The notes beneath the pieces are model-generated. The model was given only the letters and a program-made list of their open reading frames with translations, did not search any database and was not told the DNA's origin. Source: Pseudomonas muyukensis (GTDB lineage Bacteria; Pseudomonadota; Gammaproteobacteria; Pseudomonadales; Pseudomonadaceae). Taken from it: 64,000 nucleotides of DNA. The number at the start of each line of letters is the position of its first letter. The stretch's first letter is position 1. The DNA lies in assembly GCF_019139535.1 (NCBI RefSeq), contig NZ_CP077073.1, positions 4,554,501 to 4,618,500 on the forward strand, read 5' to 3'. Both the position numbers and the translations under genes were made by a program. This document shows, one piece after another, positions 49,404 to 62,676 of this stretch.

Positions 49404-50579
49404 ATGTCCAGCACTGACAGAATCAAGATCGGCACGACCGCCGAGCACATTCACAGCACCCATGACCTTCCCTACGAGGACGCGACCCTCAGCGTGGAGC
49501 TGCTGCCACCGCCGCCGATCCCGGCCAGCCCGGGCCTGTTGATCAGGGTGAAGATGCAGGGTGTGCGACTGAACATCGATCGCGGCGTGGACGGTGTGTC
49601 CCTGAGCCTGCCAAGCGCCTACTACTTCATTGCGCTGGACGAGCGCGAGCCCGTGCAGATCTGTACCGGTGACGGCGATGACACCATAGCCCTGGTCGCG
49701 CAAACCGGCACTGCGGTCGCCGTGCAAACCGGCGCGGGCGACGATGTGATTGTTGGCAGCACGGGCACGAATGGCAATATCGTGGTCGATGCCGGCCCGG
49801 GCAACGACCGCATGGAAGTGTCAGGCGCCGGTATCGCAACACTGTATGGTGGCAGCGGCAACGATGTGATGCGCGCTAGCACTGCACAAGCCAGCCTGTT
49901 TGCGGGCACTGGGGATGACATCATCGAAAGCCAAGGCGCCGCGATCATCAGTGCGCCAAGTGGCACGAACCACATCACCTGCGTGGTCGGTCGCGACCAG
50001 GTGTACAGCAATGCCGATTCCCAGATCATCGCCAGCAGCGCTGGCGTCGCCCTCCCCACCACAGGCGCCCATGCCGGCTATCAGGCGATCACCATCGAGG
50101 GCGACACCGCCTATCGTAGCCGCGTGAGCGATCTGCTCGCACTGCTGGTCACCACCACGGCGGGCAATAAACTACTGACAAGCCTCGACGCAAGCGGCGC
50201 CCAGATAACCATCAAGGAAATCGGTTCGCTGGACAACGCCTACTACAAGCCCGACGGCGTGCTTGGTGACCCCACCGTGCGCGGCATCGACCAGCCAGGT
50301 GACAGGCTGCGGGTCGGCATGATCGGTTTCAACCCCCTTGCGCAAAGGCCCCACACACCTGCTGCAGTGATCCTGTTCCACGAACTCTGCCATGCCTGGA
50401 ACCACGTCAACGGCACGGTCTTGCCAGAGCACGAAAACCAGGTCACCGGCTTGCCAACGGCGCACAGCTTCGATTTTGACGGTGATCCCGACACCCCGCC
50501 CAGCAACACCAACCCGGACCCGTTCAACGAAAACGCGCTTCGCCACGAACTCGGCCTGCCACGGCGCAATACCTACTGA
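49404..50579 (+). CDS. Putative secreted zinc metallopeptidase: RTX-like repeats plus M91 (NleD/HopH1-like) domain
   Basis: This 391-aa protein has no signal peptide or membrane helix. Residues 88-176 hold five Gly/Asp repeats spaced 18-21 residues apart (GDGDDTIAL, GAGDDVIVG, GPGNDRMEV, GGSGNDVMR, GTGDDIIES) that resemble calcium-binding RTX nonapeptides. The C-terminal part has the zinc motif FHELCHAWNH at 325-334, an acidic stretch at about 343-372, and a tail with NENALRHELGLPRR near the end. HELxHA followed by an E(N)xxRxELGLPxR tail is the pattern I know from M91 peptidases such as the type III effectors NleD and HopH1. A GGAG site precedes the ATG at 49404. It lies between alaS (divergent) and astE (convergent), with no secretion gene nearby. 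Function is inferred. Confidence 0.75.
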   Translation: MSSTDRIKIGTTAEHIHSTHDLPYEDATLSVELLPPPPIPASPGLLIRVKMQGVRLNIDRGVDGVSLSLPSAYYFIALDEREPVQICTGDGDDTIALVAQTGTAVAVQTGAGDDVIVGSTGTNGNIVVDAGPGNDRMEVSGAGIATLYGGSGNDVMRASTAQASLFAGTGDDIIESQGAAIISAPSGTNHITCVVGRDQVYSNADSQIIASSAGVALPTTGAHAGYQAITIEGDTAYRSRVSDLLALLVTTTAGNKLLTSLDASGAQITIKEIGSLDNAYYKPDGVLGDPTVRGIDQPGDRLRVGMIGFNPLAQRPHTPAAVILFHELCHAWNHVNGTVLPEHENQVTGLPTAHSFDFDGDPDTPPSNTNPDPFNENALRHELGLPRRNTY

Positions 50580-50594
50580 CAGGCCAGCACCCCA

Positions 50595-51602
50595 TTATCC
50601 AAGCTGTCCGCCCTTGTCAGGGACGACCAGAATCCCCGCCCTCAGGCCATTCTTGACCTTGGGGTTGGGGAAGATGATCCGCGCCCCCTCCTCCTCGACC
50701 ACCCAGCGCGTCTCGGCCAGGTCTTCGGCCAGCAGGTAGCCCTTGCTCAGCTCGGAGAAGTTCTCGATGTCCGCCGGCAGGTGCAGGTGGAAGCTGTCGC
50801 TGTGCTTGATGATCTCGCGGGCGACGCTGAACAGCTTGAGGCCGTCCAGGCTCTGTTCGGTCTGGGGCTCGGTGTTTTCGATGAGGTGGATCAGGCGCGC
50901 TTCGAGCTTGTCGAGGTTGACTTGCTCGTTCTGCCCGAAGGGGCGGGCCTTGCCCAGCTCCAGGGTGAAGGCTTCGGCGTCGAGCTGTTCGTAGGTGAAC
51001 GCGCTGAAGGTGATCGACGACTTGCTCTGCAGCAGCACCGCCTCCATGCCGGCCGCCGCCAGGCGGGCCAGCTCGCGACGGGAGTGCTTGCGCCCTTCCT
51101 TGTAGGGATACAGGGCGAACTGCTCGATCTTCGAACCGCGGATGGCGGTATGCAGGTCGTAATGCAGGCGCGCGCGCTCGGGCTTGCTGAAGAACACCCG
51201 GGCGAACTGCTCGAGCTCGGCGGCGCGCAGCGCCTCGAAGCCGCTGGAAAGCTCGTGTCGACCATTGAACAGGCGGTTGATGTCCTGTTCGATGAAGCGC
51301 TCGCCCTTGCGGATCGCCGGCGGATTGCCAAACAGGAACAACACCCGCGCGCGCGGCTTGATGGAGCCATCGGCCACACCGTGCAGGAGTTTTTCCAGCA
51401 ACTCGATCGGCGCCGTCTCATTGCCATGGATACCGGCCGACAGCAACAGGTCGAGGCCACTGTCCTCGGCCTCGGGCGGACGCACTTCCAAGGCGCCCTC
51501 CCCCAACCAGCGCAAACGCACGCCCCTGGGCGTCACTTGGGTCTTCTCGGCCGGTTCGTGATCGGTCAGGGTCAGCTCAAGCAGTTTGCCAAGGGCGAGC
51601 AT
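50595..51602 (-). CDS. astE: AstE, succinylglutamate desuccinylase
   Basis: This 335-aa zinc hydrolase performs the last step of the arginine succinyltransferase pathway, releasing glutamate and succinate. The zinc-binding motifs are [13 protein letters not shown] and [15 protein letters not shown] chose the ATG at 51602; the longer in-frame start overlaps the previous gene in another frame. It is the last gene of the aru/ast operon, and its 3' end converges with the M91-like gene. Confidence 0.96.
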   Translation of the reverse strand: MLALGKLLELTLTDHEPAEKTQVTPRGVRLRWLGEGALEVRPPEAEDSGLDLLLSAGIHGNETAPIELLEKLLHGVADGSIKPRARVLFLFGNPPAIRKGERFIEQDINRLFNGRHELSSGFEALRAAELEQFARVFFSKPERARLHYDLHTAIRGSKIEQFALYPYKEGRKHSRRELARLAAAGMEAVLLQSKSSITFSAFTYEQLDAEAFTLELGKARPFGQNEQVNLDKLEARLIHLIENTEPQTEQSLDGLKLFSVAREIIKHSDSFHLHLPADIENFSELSKGYLLAEDLAETRWVVEEEGARIIFPNPKVKNGLRAGILVVPDKGGQLG

Positions 51603-51612
51603 GGGCGCTTCC

Positions 51613-51900
51613 TTAGTGGTGGTGGCCGCAGTCCGGGCCGTGGACGTGGTCGTCGTCACCGGCATCGGCCGGCTCCATTTCCAGTTGCAGGCTGACCAGG
51701 TTGGTAGCCATCGGGCGCAGCAGCAGGTTGGCGTACTCGGTGTCGTCTTCCTCGACATCCACGCCGATCAGCAGTTGGCCGCGGCCATCTTGCTGAATCC
51801 ATACTTCCTTGCCTTGCCAGACCACGGCAAAGCGGGTGCAGGAGGTTTCCAGCTGGGTGCCGTCTTCATCTTCCAGGATCAGGCGCAGGGCGTCGGACAT
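51613..51900 (-). CDS. Conserved small acidic protein with His-rich C-terminus, in the ast operon
   Basis: This 95-aa protein lies between astB and astE with 10-16 bp gaps, so it is co-transcribed with arginine catabolic genes. It is strongly acidic ([20 protein letters not shown]) and ends with His/Asp/Cys ([11 protein letters not shown]), which could bind metal. I know it only as a conserved hypothetical protein at this place in Pseudomonas. A role in metal supply to zinc-dependent AstE is conjecture. Confidence 0.85.
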   Translation of the reverse strand: MSDALRLILEDEDGTQLETSCTRFAVVWQGKEVWIQQDGRGQLLIGVDVEEDDTEYANLLLRPMATNLVSLQLEMEPADAGDDDHVHGPDCGHHH

Positions 51901-51916
51901 TAGGGTGTTCTCTCTA

Positions 51917-53266
51917 TCAAGGTTGGCGTTGGAACGGATAGACCGAGCCCAGCTTGAGAATCTGGGTCAGCTCATCCAGTGCCGTGCGGCATTCCACCAG
52001 CAACTGCGGGTCGGCCAGGTCCGCCTCGCCCAGGCGATCGCGGTAGTGCTTGTCGACCCACTGCACCAGGGTGTCGTACAGCGAGGCGGTCATGATAACG
52101 CCTTGGTTGACCGCCGCCAGCTCCGATTCCTTCAGCGCCACGCGCAGGCGCAGGCAAGCCGGGCCACCGCCGTTCTGCATGCTCTGCTTGAGGTCGAACA
52201 CCTTGACCTCGCGCACCGGGCCGCCTTCGCAGGTCAGCTGGCCCAGGTACGCCCAGACGCGCTCGTTGTTGCGGCACTCCTCCGGCACCACCAGCAGCAT
52301 CGAGCCGTCGGCGCGGCTGAGCAGTTGGCTGTTGAACAGGTAGGAACGCACCGCGTCCTCCACCGTCACCGCCGAACGCGGCACGCAAATCGCCTGGAAC
52401 TGGCCTCCCTTGCTGGCCAGTTTAGCTTGCAGTTGACCAAGCACCGCGTCGGTCTCGAGGAAGGCGTCCTCGTGGTAGAACAGCACCTCGCCGTTGCCCA
52501 CCGCGATCACGTCGTTGTGGAACACGCCCTGGTCGATCACCGCCGGGTTCTGTTGAGCGTAGACCACGCCGTCGTCGCGCAGGCCGTGCAGGCGAGCGAC
52601 GGCCTGCGAGGCCTCCAGGGTCTGGCGCGCCGGGTACTTCTGCGGCGCGGGGTAGCGGCTGTCGAAAGCGCTGCGGCCATAGACGAAGAACTCGACCCCG
52701 GCATCGCCGTAGGCGCGGCAGAAGCGGGTATGGTTGGCCGCGCCTTCGTCACCGAACTGCGCCACGGCTGGCAGCGCGTCATGGTGGGCGAAGACCTTGT
52801 CATTGTTGAACATCGCGCCGAGCACGCGGCTGGTGGTCGGGTGCTCGATGCTGCGATGGTACTTGCAGTTGAGGTTGGCGGCGGTGAAATGCACGCGACC
52901 GTCGGCCGTGTCGGCACTCGGGCTGACGGTAGCGGCGTTGGCCACCCACATGCTCGATGCCGAGCAACTGGCGACCAGCAGCGGCATGGCCTCTTTTGCG
53001 GCACGCTGGATCACTTCGGCATCGCTGCCGGTGAAGCCCAGGCGACGCAACGCAGCGACATCCGGGCGCTCCTGCGGCGCCAGCACGCCCTGCTGGAAGC
53101 CCATTTCCATCAGCGCCTTCATCTTCGCCAGGCCCTGGCGCGCGGCTTCGCGCGGGTTCGACCCCTGCTGGCTGTTGCTCTGCGAGGCCACGTTGCCGTA
53201 CGACAGGCCGCCGTAGTTGTGGGTCGGCCCCACCAGGCCATCAAAATTCACTTCGTAGGATTTCAT
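51917..53266 (-). CDS. astB: AstB, N-succinylarginine dihydrolase
   Basis: This 449-aa guanidino-modifying enzyme splits succinylarginine to succinylornithine, ammonia and CO2. The N-terminus ([21 protein letters not shown]) is the AstB signature, and [13 protein letters not shown] near the C-terminus belongs to the active-site region. I chose the ATG at 53266; a TTG two codons earlier is less likely. Confidence 0.97.
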   Translation of the reverse strand: MKSYEVNFDGLVGPTHNYGGLSYGNVASQSNSQQGSNPREAARQGLAKMKALMEMGFQQGVLAPQERPDVAALRRLGFTGSDAEVIQRAAKEAMPLLVASCSASSMWVANAATVSPSADTADGRVHFTAANLNCKYHRSIEHPTTSRVLGAMFNNDKVFAHHDALPAVAQFGDEGAANHTRFCRAYGDAGVEFFVYGRSAFDSRYPAPQKYPARQTLEASQAVARLHGLRDDGVVYAQQNPAVIDQGVFHNDVIAVGNGEVLFYHEDAFLETDAVLGQLQAKLASKGGQFQAICVPRSAVTVEDAVRSYLFNSQLLSRADGSMLLVVPEECRNNERVWAYLGQLTCEGGPVREVKVFDLKQSMQNGGGPACLRLRVALKESELAAVNQGVIMTASLYDTLVQWVDKHYRDRLGEADLADPQLLVECRTALDELTQILKLGSVYPFQRQP

Positions 53267-53289
53267 CGGCAAGGCTCCGAGACCTGTTG

Positions 53290-54753
<1,464 letters not shown>

Positions 54754-55782
54754 TTACTGGGCCTCCCGGCTGGCGGACACAGGCACCGCGCGCACATTGT
54801 CACCCGCGCCCAGGCGCAGGCGCTTGGCGGTCTGCGGATCGACCACCAGGGTGCCGGCGGCGAGGCGCGCCGGTGCGGCGGTGATGCGGCAGTCTTCGCG
54901 CTTGCGGTTGTGGATGATGTAGGGGGTGGCGTCGTCGCCCGGGGTGCCGACGGCCAGCACCAGGGTCTCGCTGTCACGCACGGCGCGGATTTTCGAGGTC
55001 TCGCACTCGATGGCCGGGCCTGCATCGAAGATGTCGACGAAGCCCTGGTAGTTGAAACCTTCGCGCTTGAGCATGGCCAGCGCAGGCTCGGTGTCTGTGT
55101 GCACGCGGCCGATGACATTGCGCGCGGCCTGCGAAAGGAAGCAGGTGTACAGGGGGAACTTGGGCATCAGTTCGGCAATGAACGACTTGTTGCCCACGCC
55201 GGTGAGGTAGTCGGCCTGGCTGAACTCCATCTTGAAGAAGTGCCGGCCCAGGCTCTCCCAGAACGGCGAACGGCCCTGCTCGTCGGACATGCCGCGCATC
55301 TCGGCGATGATCTTGTGGCCGAACAGCTCGGGGAATTCGGCGATGAACAGCATCCGCGCCTTGGACAGCAGGCGACCGTTGAGGCCGCTGCGATGGTCGC
55401 TGCGCAGGAACAGCGAGCACAGCTCGGAGTTGCCGGTCAGGTCGTTGGCCAGGAACAGGGTCGGGATCTCGCGGTAGATCTTCAGCTCCTGCGAAGCGCT
55501 GACGGTCAGGCCGACCCGGTAGTTGTACCAGGGCTCGCGCAGACCGACGGCGCCGGCGATGGCGCTGATGCCGACCACCAGGCCTTCGTCGTTCTCCAGC
55601 ACGAACAAGTAGTCGGTATCCCCGCGCTCAGCCTCGCCACGGAAGCTTTTCTCGGCCCAGCCAACCCGCTGACCAAGGCGCTCCTCGTTGGCCGGGAGCG
55701 TGGTCAGACCAGTGGTGCCGGTGCTGCGAGCCAATTCGATCAGCGCGGGTAAATCGCTGCTGCGTACAGGACGAACGATCAT
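54754..55782 (-). CDS. aruG: AruG, arginine N-succinyltransferase beta subunit
   Basis: This 342-aa GNAT-fold subunit works with AruF to transfer succinyl from succinyl-CoA to arginine or ornithine. It starts MIVRPVRSSDLPALIELA and contains WYNYRVGLTVSASQELKIY and FDIFDAGPAIECETSKIRAVR, all typical of AstA. In Pseudomonas the enzyme is a heteromer, unlike the single AstA of E. coli. Confidence 0.96.
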   Translation of the reverse strand: MIVRPVRSSDLPALIELARSTGTTGLTTLPANEERLGQRVGWAEKSFRGEAERGDTDYLFVLENDEGLVVGISAIAGAVGLREPWYNYRVGLTVSASQELKIYREIPTLFLANDLTGNSELCSLFLRSDHRSGLNGRLLSKARMLFIAEFPELFGHKIIAEMRGMSDEQGRSPFWESLGRHFFKMEFSQADYLTGVGNKSFIAELMPKFPLYTCFLSQAARNVIGRVHTDTEPALAMLKREGFNYQGFVDIFDAGPAIECETSKIRAVRDSETLVLAVGTPGDDATPYIIHNRKREDCRITAAPARLAAGTLVVDPQTAKRLRLGAGDNVRAVPVSASREAQ

Positions 55783-55837
55783 GCTATCTCCTTGTGCGGC
55801 GGCCTGCGCCTGCCGCGAAACTCTCTGTTGCGGCTAA

Positions 55838-56857
55838 TCAGACCGCGACCAGGCGCACGCTGGCGCCTTCGCCGACACCCAGGGCCTCGACGGCCTCAGT
55901 GCTCAGGCTCACCGGCTTGCCCGGCACCCAGTCCAGCTCCAGCAGCACCGCGCGGTAGTCCTGCAACTGGCCGTTGCACACCAGGTACGGGCGACCGCCC
56001 TTGGCCGGGGCGTCGTCGAGCTTGACCGGCACCACGCGGCTCTGGGCGATCGAACGGATGCCCGAGGTGCGCGCATGCAGGGTCGGGCCACCGTCGAAGA
56101 TGTCGATGTAGTGCTCGGTCTCGAAGCCTTCGCGCATGAGGATGTCGAAGGTGATCTGCGCCCGCGGGTGCACCTGGCCCATGGCCTCTTGCGCGGCGTC
56201 GTCCAGCAGCGGCACGTAGATCGGATAGTGCGGCATCAGCTCGGCGAGGAAGGTGCGGCTCTTCAGGCCACACAGGCGTTCGGCGTCGGCGTAGTTGAGG
56301 TCGAAGAAGTTGCGCCCAATGGCATCCCAGAACGGCGACTCGCCCTGTTCGTCGCTGAAACCGACGATTTCGGTGACCACCGAATCGGCAAAACGCTCGG
56401 GGTGCGCGGCCATGAACAGCAGGCGACCGCGCGAGTTGAGCTCGGCGAAGGCGCTGTTGACCAACTCCGGCAGCACGTAGAAGCTGGTCAGCAGGCTGTT
56501 GCCGGTGAGGTCATGGCACAGCGACAGGACGTGGATCTTGTTGTGGATCTTCAGCTCGCGCGAGGCGTGTACGAAGGTCTCGTTACGGAAACTGTAGAAC
56601 GGCTCGGAATAGCCGGCCGAGGCGACGATGGCCGAGCAGCCGACCAGCTTGCCGGTGGCGCTGTCCTCGAGCACGAAGAAATAGCTCTCCTCGCCATTGA
56701 AGCTCACTTCGGCGGCGAACGAGGTTTCCGAGGCGGCGATCTTGTCGCCCAGGCGAGCGGTGTCATCCGGCAGCGAGGTGACACCAATGGGGCTGTCGGC
56801 AGCCATGCGCTGCACTTCGTTCAGATCCGCCATTTGCGCGGGGCGCATCACCAGCAT
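55838..56857 (-). CDS. aruF: AruF, arginine/ornithine N-succinyltransferase alpha subunit
   Basis: This 339-aa paralogue of AruG starts MLVMRPAQMADLNEVQRMA, with FYSFRNETFVHASRELKIHNK and IDIFDGGPTLHARTSGIRSI matching the AruG positions. The two genes are in tandem with a 55-bp gap and probably arose by duplication. The start may be the second Met (MRPAQMA). Confidence 0.96.
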   Translation of the reverse strand: MLVMRPAQMADLNEVQRMAADSPIGVTSLPDDTARLGDKIAASETSFAAEVSFNGEESYFFVLEDSATGKLVGCSAIVASAGYSEPFYSFRNETFVHASRELKIHNKIHVLSLCHDLTGNSLLTSFYVLPELVNSAFAELNSRGRLLFMAAHPERFADSVVTEIVGFSDEQGESPFWDAIGRNFFDLNYADAERLCGLKSRTFLAELMPHYPIYVPLLDDAAQEAMGQVHPRAQITFDILMREGFETEHYIDIFDGGPTLHARTSGIRSIAQSRVVPVKLDDAPAKGGRPYLVCNGQLQDYRAVLLELDWVPGKPVSLSTEAVEALGVGEGASVRLVAV

Positions 56858-56997
56858 GGTGTCACTCCTTTCGGGAAAGCGCGCCGATCACATCGGCACG
56901 GAAAAACGACGGGCACGCGCCACTACCTGCAAGCAGGCCCGTACTGGAATTCAGGTATCGCCGACCCAGGCCAGAACCCGGGCCGGCGAAGGGCGGA

Positions 56998-58543
<1,546 letters not shown>

Positions 58544-59524
58544 TCAGCTGCGCTCGGCCGGCGCCGAACTCAGCTCGAACGGGCTGCTGCTGCGGCGCTG
58601 GTTGCGGTCCTCGCGCGGCGTGGCGCCGAAGAAGTTGCGGTACGCGCTGGAGAAATGCGGCCCGGAGGAAAACCCGCAGGACAGCCCGATCTGGATGATC
58701 GACTTGCTGGTCTGCATCAGCATCTGCCGCGCCTTGTTCAGGCGCAGCTCAAGGTAATACTGGCTGGGCACGCGGTTGAGGTACTGCTTGAAGATCCGCT
58801 CCAGTTGGCGCCGCGACACGCACACATGCTGGGCGATCTCGTCAGTGGTCAGCGGCTCTTCGATATTGGCCTCCATCAGCAGCACCGCCTGGGTCAGCTT
58901 CGGATGGCTGGAACCCAGGCGGTTCTGCAGCGGAATGCGCTGGCGCTCGCCCCCCTCGCGAATACGCTCGACCACCAGCTCCTCCGATACCGCACCGGCC
59001 AACTCGGCACCGTGGTCGCGGGCCAGCACCGCCAGCAGCAGGTCGGTCACCGCCATGCCGCCGCAGGCCGTCAGGCGGTCACGGTCCCAGTCGAACAGGT
59101 GGCTGGTGGCGATCACCTTGGGAAAGCGCTCGGCGAAGTCATCCTGCCAGCGCCAGTGCACCGCGGCGCGGTAGCCATCGAGCAGGCCCAGCGCCGCCAA
59201 AGGGTACACCCCGGCGGACAGCCCACCGATCATGCAGCCGCCACGCGCCAGCTGCTTGAGCGCGCTCGACAGCGCCGAGCCGACGGCCGCCGGCGGCTCA
59301 TCGGCCAGCAGGAACAGCTTGTGACAGCCCTCCAGGCGACCGTTCCACGCCTCGCCCGGCAAACGCCAGGCACCTTCCTGGGTCGCCTCGGCCTGCAGGT
59401 AGGCGAGCTCGTAGACCACATCCGGATGCACCCGCTGGGCCACCAGCAACACCTCTTCCGCCAGCGCCAGGGTCAGCGGCTTGGTGCCGGGCCAGATGAG
59501 AAATCCGATTCGCTGGGTGGTCAT
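58544..59524 (-). CDS. argR: ArgR, AraC-type arginine-responsive regulator
   Basis: This 326-aa regulator has an N-terminal DJ-1/PfpI-like (GATase1-type) domain (about residues 5-190), which binds arginine, and a C-terminal AraC helix-turn-helix pair (LTTDEIAQHVCVSRRQLERIFKQYL, then IIQIGLSCGFSSGPHFSSAYR). In P. aeruginosa ArgR activates aru and aot and represses biosynthesis. I chose the ATG at 59524; the longer frame lacks similarity. It is the last gene of the aot operon, about 100 bp after aotP. Confidence 0.95.
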   Translation of the reverse strand: MTTQRIGFLIWPGTKPLTLALAEEVLLVAQRVHPDVVYELAYLQAEATQEGAWRLPGEAWNGRLEGCHKLFLLADEPPAAVGSALSSALKQLARGGCMIGGLSAGVYPLAALGLLDGYRAAVHWRWQDDFAERFPKVIATSHLFDWDRDRLTACGGMAVTDLLLAVLARDHGAELAGAVSEELVVERIREGGERQRIPLQNRLGSSHPKLTQAVLLMEANIEEPLTTDEIAQHVCVSRRQLERIFKQYLNRVPSQYYLELRLNKARQMLMQTSKSIIQIGLSCGFSSGPHFSSAYRNFFGATPREDRNQRRSSSPFELSSAPAERS

Positions 59525-59627
59525 AGGGCGTGGTCCAAAACCTGGAAAGGAAGGTTCGCGCTCGTGGCGCCGGGGCATGCAACGTGCGTTGCGCAGCATG
59601 CCCCATCATGGTGCAAAAGTGCAGCCT

Positions 59628-60392
59628 TTACTTGAGGCTGCCAGACAGGAACTGCTTGAGGCGCTCGGATTGCGGATTGACCAGCACCTCGCGCGGGCAG
59701 CCGCGCTCTTCGACCAGGCCCTTGTGCAGGAACACCAGCTGGTTGGAAACTTCGCGGGCGAAGCCCATCTCGTGGGTGACCACGACCATGGTGCGGCCTT
59801 CCTGGGCCAGCGACTGCATGACCTTGAGCACATCGCCCACCAGCTCCGGGTCGAGCGCCGAGGTTGGCTCGTCGAACAGCATCACTTCAGGCTCCATGGC
59901 CAGGGCACGGGCGATGGCCACGCGCTGCTGCTCACCGCCGGACATGTGCCCGGGGAAGGCATCCTTGCGATGGGCGACGCCCACCTTGGCCAGGTAGTGC
60001 TCGGCCTTTTCCAGCGCTTCTTTCTTGTTCACGCCCAGCACATGCACCGGCGCCTCGATGACGTTCTCCAGCGCGGTCATGTGCGACCACAGGTTGAAGT
60101 GCTGGAACACCATCGACAGGCGCGAGCGCATGCGTTGCAGCTGCTTGGGGTCGGCGGCCTTCAGCGCGCCGTCCTTGCCGGCCACCAGCTTGAGCTCTTC
60201 GTTGTTGAGCAGGATCTTGCCCGCGTGCGGCTGCTCGAGCAGGTTGATGCAGCGCAGGAAGGTGGATTTGCCCGAGCCGCTGGAGCCGATGATGCTGATC
60301 ACGTCGCCCGCCTTGGCTTCGAGGGAGACGCCCTTGAGCACCTCGTGGCTGCCGTAGCGCTTGTGCAGGTCTTGGATTTGCAGTTTGTACAT
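59628..60392 (-). CDS. aotP: AotP, arginine/ornithine ABC transporter ATPase
   Basis: This 254-aa ABC ATPase has Walker [10 protein letters not shown], the signature [14 protein letters not shown] and Walker [15 protein letters not shown]. It belongs to the HisP/GlnQ group that powers polar amino-acid uptake. I chose the ATG at 60392; a start 5 codons upstream is possible. It lies 22 bp after aotM. Confidence 0.97.
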   Translation of the reverse strand: MYKLQIQDLHKRYGSHEVLKGVSLEAKAGDVISIIGSSGSGKSTFLRCINLLEQPHAGKILLNNEELKLVAGKDGALKAADPKQLQRMRSRLSMVFQHFNLWSHMTALENVIEAPVHVLGVNKKEALEKAEHYLAKVGVAHRKDAFPGHMSGGEQQRVAIARALAMEPEVMLFDEPTSALDPELVGDVLKVMQSLAQEGRTMVVVTHEMGFAREVSNQLVFLHKGLVEERGCPREVLVNPQSERLKQFLSGSLK

Positions 60393-60414
60393 GCTGTCGG
60401 TTCTCACAGAGCGG

Positions 60415-61113
60415 TCAGTGCTTGCGCGGCGCCAGGTAGCCGAGCCAACGGCGTTCGGCCAGCTTGAACAGGCGCACGAGGATGAAGGTCAGGCACAGGT
60501 AGAACACGCCCGCCGTGATATAGGCCTCGAAAGGCAGGTAGTACTGGGCGTTGACCGTGCGCGCGGCACCGGTGATGTCGATCAGGGTGACGATCGACGC
60601 CAGGCTGGTGGTCTGCAGCATCATGATCACTTCGTTGCTGTACTGCGGCAGCGCCCGGCGCAGCGCCGAGGGCAGCAGGATGCGGCGGTACATCTTCATG
60701 CGCGACATGCCGATGGCCTTGGCCGCCTCGATCTCGCCATGGGGCGTGGCCTTGAGGCTGCCGGCGATGATCTCGGCGGTATAGGCACTGGTGTTGACGG
60801 CAAAGGCCAGGCAGGCGCAGAAGGTCGCGCTGGACAGCCATGGCCACAGGAAGCTCTCGCGCACCGCCTCGAACTGGGCCAGGCCGTAGTAGATCAGGAA
60901 CAGCTGCACCAGCATCGGCGTGCCGCGAATCACATAGGTGTACAGCCAGGCGCTCATGTTCACCAGCGGCTGCTTGGACACCCGCATCAGGCCCAGCGGG
61001 ATGGCCGCCAGCAGACCGAAGAACAGCGACAGCGCCAGCAGCTTGAGGGTGGTCAGCAGCCCGCCGATGTACAGCGGCAGCGCCTCCCAGATCACGTTGT
61101 AGTCGAAGATCAT
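60415..61113 (-). CDS. aotM: AotM, arginine/ornithine ABC transporter permease
   Basis: This 232-aa HisM-type inner-membrane permease has five hydrophobic helices and the ATPase-contact EAA loop ([30 protein letters not shown]). It overlaps the aotQ stop by 4 bases. Confidence 0.96.
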   Translation of the reverse strand: MIFDYNVIWEALPLYIGGLLTTLKLLALSLFFGLLAAIPLGLMRVSKQPLVNMSAWLYTYVIRGTPMLVQLFLIYYGLAQFEAVRESFLWPWLSSATFCACLAFAVNTSAYTAEIIAGSLKATPHGEIEAAKAIGMSRMKMYRRILLPSALRRALPQYSNEVIMMLQTTSLASIVTLIDITGAARTVNAQYYLPFEAYITAGVFYLCLTFILVRLFKLAERRWLGYLAPRKH

Positions 61114-61799
61114 AGTTCAGCCGCCTTGACGCCCACCGAGTAGCGCTTCTCGAGATACTTCAACGCCAGCAGCGAGACACTGGTCAGCACCAGGTACAAC
61201 GCCGCCACCGCCAGGAAGAAGGTGAAGGGTTCGCGGGTGGCGTCGGCCGCCTGCTTGGCCTTGAACATCATGTCCTGCAGGCCGACCACGGAAATCAGCG
61301 CGGTCGCCTTGGTCAGCACCAGCCAGTTGTTGGTGAAGCCCGGGATCGCCAGGCGAATCATCTGCGGCACCATGATCCGGAAGAACACCTGCACGCCGCT
61401 CATGCCATAGGCGGCACCGGCCTCTGCCTGGCCCTTGGGAATACCCAGGAAAGCGCCGCGGAAGGTTTCCGACAGGTACGCGCCAAAGATGAAGCCCAGG
61501 GTGCCGATGCCGGCCACCAGCGGGTTCAGGTCGATGTAGTCGTCATAGCCGAGCAGCGGCGCCACCCGGTTGATGATGTCCTGGCCACCGTAGAAGATCA
61601 GCAGGATCAGGACCAGGTCGGGGATGCCACGGATCACCGTGGAATACAGATCCCCCAGCCAGGCCAGCCAGCGCACCGGCGACAAGCGCAGCGCCACGCC
61701 GATCAGGCCGAGGACGATGGCCAGGGCCATCGACGACAGGGCGAGCTGTAGCGTCAGCCACGCCCCGTCGAGGATGACTGCCCCATAGCCTTTCAACAT
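61110..61799 (-). CDS. aotQ: AotQ, arginine/ornithine ABC transporter permease
   Basis: This 229-aa HisQ-type permease has five hydrophobic helices and an EAA-type loop (QAEAGAAYGMSGVQVFFRIMVPQMIRLAIP). It pairs with AotM to form the transmembrane channel. It lies about 90 bp after aotJ. Confidence 0.96.
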   Translation of the reverse strand: MLKGYGAVILDGAWLTLQLALSSMALAIVLGLIGVALRLSPVRWLAWLGDLYSTVIRGIPDLVLILLIFYGGQDIINRVAPLLGYDDYIDLNPLVAGIGTLGFIFGAYLSETFRGAFLGIPKGQAEAGAAYGMSGVQVFFRIMVPQMIRLAIPGFTNNWLVLTKATALISVVGLQDMMFKAKQAADATREPFTFFLAVAALYLVLTSVSLLALKYLEKRYSVGVKAAEL

Positions 61800-61890
61800 G
61801 ATTGGGATTCCTCAGGGCTTGGGAATGAAAAATGGTGCAAACCTCAGAGCTTCTGCTGTTTGCACCATTGCACAGGTGAAACGCGACGGA

Positions 61891-62676
61891 TTACTTCGCG
61901 TCTGGACCGTAGATATCGAAGTTGAAGTACTTCTTCTCGATCTCTTTGTACTTGCCGTTGGCACGGATCGCGTCGATGGCCGCGTTGATGCGCTCGGCAT
62001 TGGCCTTGTCACCCTTGCGCAGGGCGATACCGATACCGTCACCGAAGTACTTCGAATCGGTGAAGGCCGGGCCAACGAAGGCGAAGCCCTTGCCCGCGTC
62101 GGTTTTCAGGAAGCCGTCCTCGAGCAGGGTGGCGTCGGCCACGGTGCCGTCCAGGCGACCCGCGGCAACATCCAGGTAGATTTCGTTCTGGGTGCCGTAA
62201 GGCACGACAGTGGCGCCTTTGGCGGCCAGGACTTCCTTGGCGAAGCGATCGTGGATCGAGCCACGCTGCACGCCGATCTTCTTGCCCTTGAGTTCGTCCA
62301 GGCTGTCGCTGACGGCGGTGCCTTCCTTCATCACCAGGCGGGCTGGCGTCAGGTAGTAGCGCTTGGTGAAGTCGACCGACTTCTTGCGATCTTCAGTAAT
62401 CGACATGGACGACAGGATGGCGTCGATCTTGCGCACCTTCAGCGCCGGGATCAGGCCGTCGAATTCCTGCTCGATCCAGGTGCACTTGGCCTTCATCTCT
62501 TCGCACAGGGCGTTGCCGATGTCGTAGTCGAAGCCGGCGATGCTGCCGTCGGGCTGCTTGAAGGCGAAGGGTGGGTAGGCGGCCTCGATACCGATCTTCA
62601 ACGGCTTCTCATCGGCCTGCGAGACCAGGGAAAACACGGAAAGCGCCAGGGCGCCAAGCAGTGCGAGCTTCTTCAT
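61891..62676 (-). CDS. aotJ: AotJ, arginine/ornithine-binding periplasmic protein
   Basis: This 261-aa solute-binding protein has a Sec signal peptide ([21 protein letters not shown]) and the family-3 signature [24 protein letters not shown] and the C-terminal [12 protein letters not shown] are typical of basic amino-acid binders. I chose the ATG at 62676, which starts the signal peptide. It is the first gene of aotJQMP-argR. Confidence 0.96.
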   Translation of the reverse strand: MKKLALLGALALSVFSLVSQADEKPLKIGIEAAYPPFAFKQPDGSIAGFDYDIGNALCEEMKAKCTWIEQEFDGLIPALKVRKIDAILSSMSITEDRKKSVDFTKRYYLTPARLVMKEGTAVSDSLDELKGKKIGVQRGSIHDRFAKEVLAAKGATVVPYGTQNEIYLDVAAGRLDGTVADATLLEDGFLKTDAGKGFAFVGPAFTDSKYFGDGIGIALRKGDKANAERINAAIDAIRANGKYKEIEKKYFNFDIYGPDAK

